NCBI RefSeq assembly: GCF_013409505.1
Contig: NZ_JACCBN010000001.1
Coordinates: 2,046,001 to 2,110,000 of the forward strand
Source: Actinomycetospora corticicola
GTDB lineage: Bacteria; Actinomycetota; Actinomycetes; Mycobacteriales; Pseudonocardiaceae
Length of the DNA stretch: 64,000 nucleotides
Direction of reading: 5' to 3'
Below the pieces are notes generated by a model. The model searched no databases and was not told the DNA's origin. It saw only the letters and a program-made list of their open reading frames with translations. Below, piece after piece: positions 61,417 through 64,000 of the stretch (position 1 is the stretch's first letter; each line of letters begins with the position of its first letter). The translations under genes and the position numbers were made by a program.

Positions 61417-61917
61417 ATGACCCCCCACGACGACATCCGCCGGGCCGGCCGCCGAGGGCACGCGGGCGCCGGACTCGTCGCGGCCCTGGTCCTGGCCGGC
61501 CTGACCCTCATGGCGCCGGCCGCGTCCGCCGCCGTGACCCCGACCCAGGCCACCCAGCTCAACCAGGTGTTCGCGCTCACCAACCAGTACCGCCAGCAGG
61601 CCGGGTGCAAGGCGCTGATCCGGAACAGCTACGCCGAGAAGGCCGCCCAGGGCCACGCGGACTGGATGGCCTCGACCGGCACCTTCTCCCACACCGGGGC
61701 GAACGGCTCGAGCTTCGTCGACCGCATGAAGGCGGCGGGCTACGCGCGGCCGGGCGGGGAGAACATCGCCTACGGCCAGGCGGACGCGCAGGCCGTCATG
61801 ACCGCCTGGATGAACTCGCCGGGCCACCGGGCGAACATCCTCAACTGCACCTTCACCCGGATCGGCCTCGGCCTCGCCGGCACCCGGAACTACTGGGTGC
61901 AGGACTTCGGCTACTGA
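61417..61917 (+). CDS. Secreted CAP-domain (SCP/PR1-like) protein, copy 1
   Basis: A signal peptide (HAGAGLVAALVLAGLTLMAPAASA) is followed by one bacterial CAP domain: LNQVFALTNQYRQQAGCKALIRN, KAAQGHADWMASTGTFSHTG, GGENIAYGQADAQAVMTAWMNSPGHRANILN, NYWVQDFG. His, Glu and His positions of the CAP cavity are present. About 166 residues from ATG 61417; a GTG at 61387 adds ten. Role unknown (ligand binding or peptidase-like). Two genes in tandem suggest duplication. Confidence 0.88.
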   Translation: MTPHDDIRRAGRRGHAGAGLVAALVLAGLTLMAPAASAAVTPTQATQLNQVFALTNQYRQQAGCKALIRNSYAEKAAQGHADWMASTGTFSHTGANGSSFVDRMKAAGYARPGGENIAYGQADAQAVMTAWMNSPGHRANILNCTFTRIGLGLAGTRNYWVQDFGY

Positions 61918-62067
61918 GTCACGACGTCGGGGCATGCGGCCGGGCGGCGCAAATCACTGCGCCGTCCGGTCGCACCGTTCGTCGACCGCGCCGCTCCGAC
62001 GCGCCGCTCGCCGCCCCATCTGGCCGTGACCTACCCGTGATCTGGACGGGCTGTCACCGTTCGTGAC

Positions 62068-62742
62068 GTGGGCATCCATCGCGTCGAGCACGCTCCCCGC
62101 CGTCGACTGGTACTCGGCGTCGGTGCCGCGGCGGTCGTCCTCGGCCTGGTCGCCGCCGTGCTGGCGCTGCGGCCCTCCGACGAGGCGGTGCAGGACGCGA
62201 GTGCGGCCGCCGCCCTGCCCGCGCTCCCCGCCCTCCCCACGCCGGTCCCCCTCGCCCTGCCGCCCCTCCCCGCGGCGGCGCCGGTGCCCACGACGACCAC
62301 CACGTCGTCGCGCACGACCACCACCACGAGCACGACGACCCGGCGCAGCACGACGCGAGCCGCCGCACCCGCCGTCGGGAAGGGACCCGCCGGACGGGTG
62401 CTGGCGCTGGTCAACGCCGCGCGGGCCGAGGCGGGCTGTGGCGCCGTCGCCGGCAACGCCGCCCTGGACCGGGCGGCGGCGGACTACGCCGTACTGATGG
62501 CCCGCACCGGCACGTTCTCCCACACCGGCCCGGACGGCTCGGACTTCTCCGAGCGCGTGCGCGCCGCCGGGTACGACGACCCGGGCGGCGAGAACATCGC
62601 GCAGGGCCAGACGAGCGCGCACGAGGTCATGACGGACTGGATGAACTCCCCCGGACACCGGCGGAACATCCTCGACTGCTCGTTCCGCACGCTCGGGGTG
62701 GGCGAGGCGAGCGACTACTGGGTGCAGGAGTTCGGGCGCTGA
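62068..62742 (+). CDS. Secreted CAP-domain protein, copy 2, with Thr-rich linker
   Basis: The N-terminus has a membrane or signal segment (VLGVGAAAVVLGLVAAVLAL) and no clear cleavage site, then a Pro/Ala stretch and a Thr/Ser-rich linker (about 74-96) that could be O-mannosylated or span the wall. The C-terminal CAP domain (GRVLALVNAARAEAGCG, FSHTGPDGSDFSERV, GGENIAQGQTSAHEVMTDWMNSPGHRRNILD, DYWVQEFG) is closely like the preceding copy. The start GTG is 62068. 224 residues. Confidence 0.88.
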   Translation: MGIHRVEHAPRRRLVLGVGAAAVVLGLVAAVLALRPSDEAVQDASAAAALPALPALPTPVPLALPPLPAAAPVPTTTTTSSRTTTTTSTTTRRSTTRAAAPAVGKGPAGRVLALVNAARAEAGCGAVAGNAALDRAAADYAVLMARTGTFSHTGPDGSDFSERVRAAGYDDPGGENIAQGQTSAHEVMTDWMNSPGHRRNILDCSFRTLGVGEASDYWVQEFGR

Positions 62743-62748
62743 GACGTC

Positions 62749-62776
62749 TGAGGGGCCGGAGCCGCCGCGCCCCTCA
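62749..62776. terminator. Terminator hairpin between the CAP gene and the LLM gene
   Basis: TGAGGGGC (62749-62756) pairs with GCCCCTCA (62769-62776) with a GC-rich 12-base loop. It overlaps the end of the convergent LLM gene by three bases. Confidence 0.65.
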
Positions 62777-63697
62777 CAGCCCGCACGTCCCCGCCACGAA
62801 CCGCAGGTGCTCGAGGTCGGAGAGGTCCAGCACCTGCAGATAGACCCGCTCGACCCCGACGGCGGCGAACTCGTCGAGGCGTGCGGTGAGCTCCTCCGCG
62901 GTCCCGGCGATGCCGTGGGCCCGCAGCTCGTCGGGCTCCCGGCCGATCGCGGCGGCCCGTCGGGCCACCTCGGCCTCGGTCCCGCCGACGCACAACACCT
63001 GCGCCGTGGAGTACCGCAGGGTCGCCGGGTCCCGCCCGATCGCCGCGCACGCCTCGCGCACCCGCGCGTACTGCGCCGCCACCTGGTCCACGGACGCGAA
63101 CGGCACGTTGACCTCGTCGGCGTACCGGGCGGCCAGCGCGGGCGTCCGCCGGGGCCCCGAGCCGCCCACGATGATCGGCGGGTGCGGCTCCTGCACCGGC
63201 TTCGGCAGCCCGGGGCTCTCGGTGAACCGGTAGTGCTCGCCGTGGAAGGTGTAGCCCTGGCCGACGGGCGTGTTCCACGCCCCGGTGAGGACCTCGAGCT
63301 GCTCGGCGAGCATGTCGAAGCGCGTCCCCGTCGTCGGGAAGGGGATGCCGTAGGCGTGGTGCTCCGCCTCGTACCACCCGGTGCCGAGGCCGAGCTCGAT
63401 CCGGCCGCCGGACATCTGGTCGACCTGGGCGACCGCGACGCCGAGCGGGCCCGGGAGCCGGAAGGTGATCGAGGTCATCATCGTGCCGAGGCGGATGGTC
63501 GACGTCTCCCGGGCCAGCGCCCCGAGCGTGATCCACGCGTCGGTGGGCCCGGGCAGGCCCGTCGAGTCGCCCATGGCGAGGAAGTGGTCCGACCGGAAGA
63601 AGGCGTCGTACCGGCACTCCTCGGCGCATCGCGCGACCCGGAGGAGGTCGTCGTAGGTCGCGCCCTGCTGCGGTTCGGTGAAGATCCGGAGGTCCAT
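62774..63697 (-). CDS. LLM-class F420-dependent oxidoreductase
   Basis: A TIM-barrel luciferase-like protein: MDLRIFTEPQQGATYDDLL, ECRYDAFFRSDHFLAM, LARETSTIRLGTMMTSITFR, VAQVDQMSGGRIELGLGTGWYEAEHHAYGIPFP, PIIVGGSGPRRTPALAARYADEVN, and a C-terminal GVERVYLQVLDLSDLEHL. The 307 residues fit the F420-type LLM family (Rv-type names vary). Substrate unknown. The start ATG at 63697 has TAGGCT 10 bases before it. It is divergent from lipA, sharing a 44-bp gap. Confidence 0.88.
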   Translation of the reverse strand: MDLRIFTEPQQGATYDDLLRVARCAEECRYDAFFRSDHFLAMGDSTGLPGPTDAWITLGALARETSTIRLGTMMTSITFRLPGPLGVAVAQVDQMSGGRIELGLGTGWYEAEHHAYGIPFPTTGTRFDMLAEQLEVLTGAWNTPVGQGYTFHGEHYRFTESPGLPKPVQEPHPPIIVGGSGPRRTPALAARYADEVNVPFASVDQVAAQYARVREACAAIGRDPATLRYSTAQVLCVGGTEAEVARRAAAIGREPDELRAHGIAGTAEELTARLDEFAAVGVERVYLQVLDLSDLEHLRFVAGTCGL

Positions 63698-63707
63698 GAC
63701 GATGATC

Positions 63708-63713
63708 AGCCTA
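63708..63713 (-). promoter_or_regulatory. -10 element of the LLM gene
   Basis: TAGGCT on the minus strand precedes the ATG by 10 bases, back to back with the lipA promoter. Confidence 0.4.
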
Positions 63714-63728
63714 ACGGGGGAGCGGGCG

Positions 63729-63734
63729 TAGTCT
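63729..63734 (+). promoter_or_regulatory. -10 element of lipA (leaderless)
   Basis: TAGTCT precedes the lipA GTG at 63742 by seven bases. Confidence 0.55.
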
Positions 63735-63741
63735 GGTACCC

Positions 63742-64000
63742 GTGACCGCCAGCGCTGACGCAGGAGCCCCGGCCGGACGCAAGCTGCTCCGCCTCGAGGT
63801 CCGGAACTCGCAGACGCCCATCGAGCGCAAGCCCGAGTGGATCCGTACGCGCGTGCAGACCGGCCCGAACTTCTCCGAGCTCAAGGGCATGGTGCGCTCC
63901 GCCGGCCTCGCCACGGTGTGCGAGGAGGCGGGCTGCCCCAACATCTACGAGTGCTGGGAGGACCGCGAGGCGACCTTCCTCATCGGCGGCGAGCAGTGCA
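63742..64000 (+). CDS. lipA: Lipoyl synthase LipA, N-terminal part
   Basis: The first 86 residues are in the window; the gene runs off the right edge. [31 protein letters not shown] is typical, and the three Cys of the auxiliary 4Fe-4S cluster are visible in [16 protein letters not shown] (C-x4-C-x5-C). The radical-SAM CxxxCxxC site lies beyond the edge. LipA inserts sulfur into octanoyl groups laid down by LipB. It is separated from lipB by the CAP pair and the LLM gene. Start GTG 63742 with TAGTCT upstream. Confidence 0.96.
   Translation, partial: MTASADAGAPAGRKLLRLEVRNSQTPIERKPEWIRTRVQTGPNFSELKGMVRSAGLATVCEEAGCPNIYECWEDREATFLIGGEQC

Overview
The window is very GC-rich, gene-dense actinobacterial chromosome with many GTG starts, 1-4 base start/stop overlaps and promoter hexamers placed 6-8 bases before the start codon. 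Gene order follows the Mycobacterium tuberculosis segment from about Rv2163c to Rv2218 (from memory): cell-wall dcw genes, lppM, metF, idsA, Rv2175c/pknL, aroG, fadD15, pimB, NlpC/P60 hydrolase, trpD, ctaE-qcrCAB, ctaF/ctaC, asnB, erpA, cobTS, ilvE, gcvT, pepB, sucB, lipB and lipA. Protein character and the presence of a carotenoid cassette suggest Pseudonocardiaceae (Pseudonocardia or Actinomycetospora type); the genus is an inference. I see no rRNA, tRNA, CRISPR array, insertion sequence or prophage.

Layout. 1-2551: the start of the dcw cluster on the minus strand (mraZ, rsmH, an ftsL-like gene, the beginning of ftsI). 2552-3368: a gene-free control region with a four-box MraZ operator, many further GTGGGG boxes and palindromic repeats. 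3369-8319: DUF3040, a methyltransferase, an orphan ParA, a HEPN/DUF6504 pair, a GNAT enzyme and LppM. 8449-15105: metF, then idsA-crtI-crtB (phytoene synthesis and desaturation) where mycobacteria carry idsA2-mptA, then the Rv2175c-like protein and its kinase PknL. 15114-25400: aroG and a run of enzymes (dehydrogenase, F420-type reductase, 3'-exoribonuclease, acyltransferase, esterase, ROK kinase, ArsA-type ATPase, START-like proteins, phosphoesterase). 25579-33916: fadD15, the mannosyltransferase pimB, an NlpC/P60 hydrolase, a NYN nuclease, a DnaQ/UvrC-like nuclease and a ligand-domain-only AsnC protein.

33978-42455: trpD with a degenerate receiver protein, then the respiratory supercomplex genes ctaE-qcrC-qcrA-qcrB facing ctaF-ctaC. 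The 1-kb gap between qcrB and ctaF is filled with 56-bp palindromic repeats of the same family as those near mraZ. 42590-50073: asnB, a PfkB kinase, erpA, a shortened glycerate kinase, DUF3043 and cobU-cobT-cobS. 50115-64000: ilvE, a cupin, gcvT, pepB, then a lipoyl module (lpd, sucB, lipB, lipA) interrupted by a SDR-like epimerase, an FAD oxidoreductase, two CAP-domain secreted proteins and an LLM oxidoreductase.

Functionally this is a conserved housekeeping backbone: septal wall synthesis, lipid and PIM assembly, the bcc-aa3 respiratory chain, cobalamin lower-ligand assembly, and 2-oxoacid dehydrogenase E2/E3 with its lipoylation enzymes. The least explained material is non-coding: two clusters of a shared 56-bp palindrome, a dense array of MraZ-like boxes, and several very strong hairpins between convergent genes.
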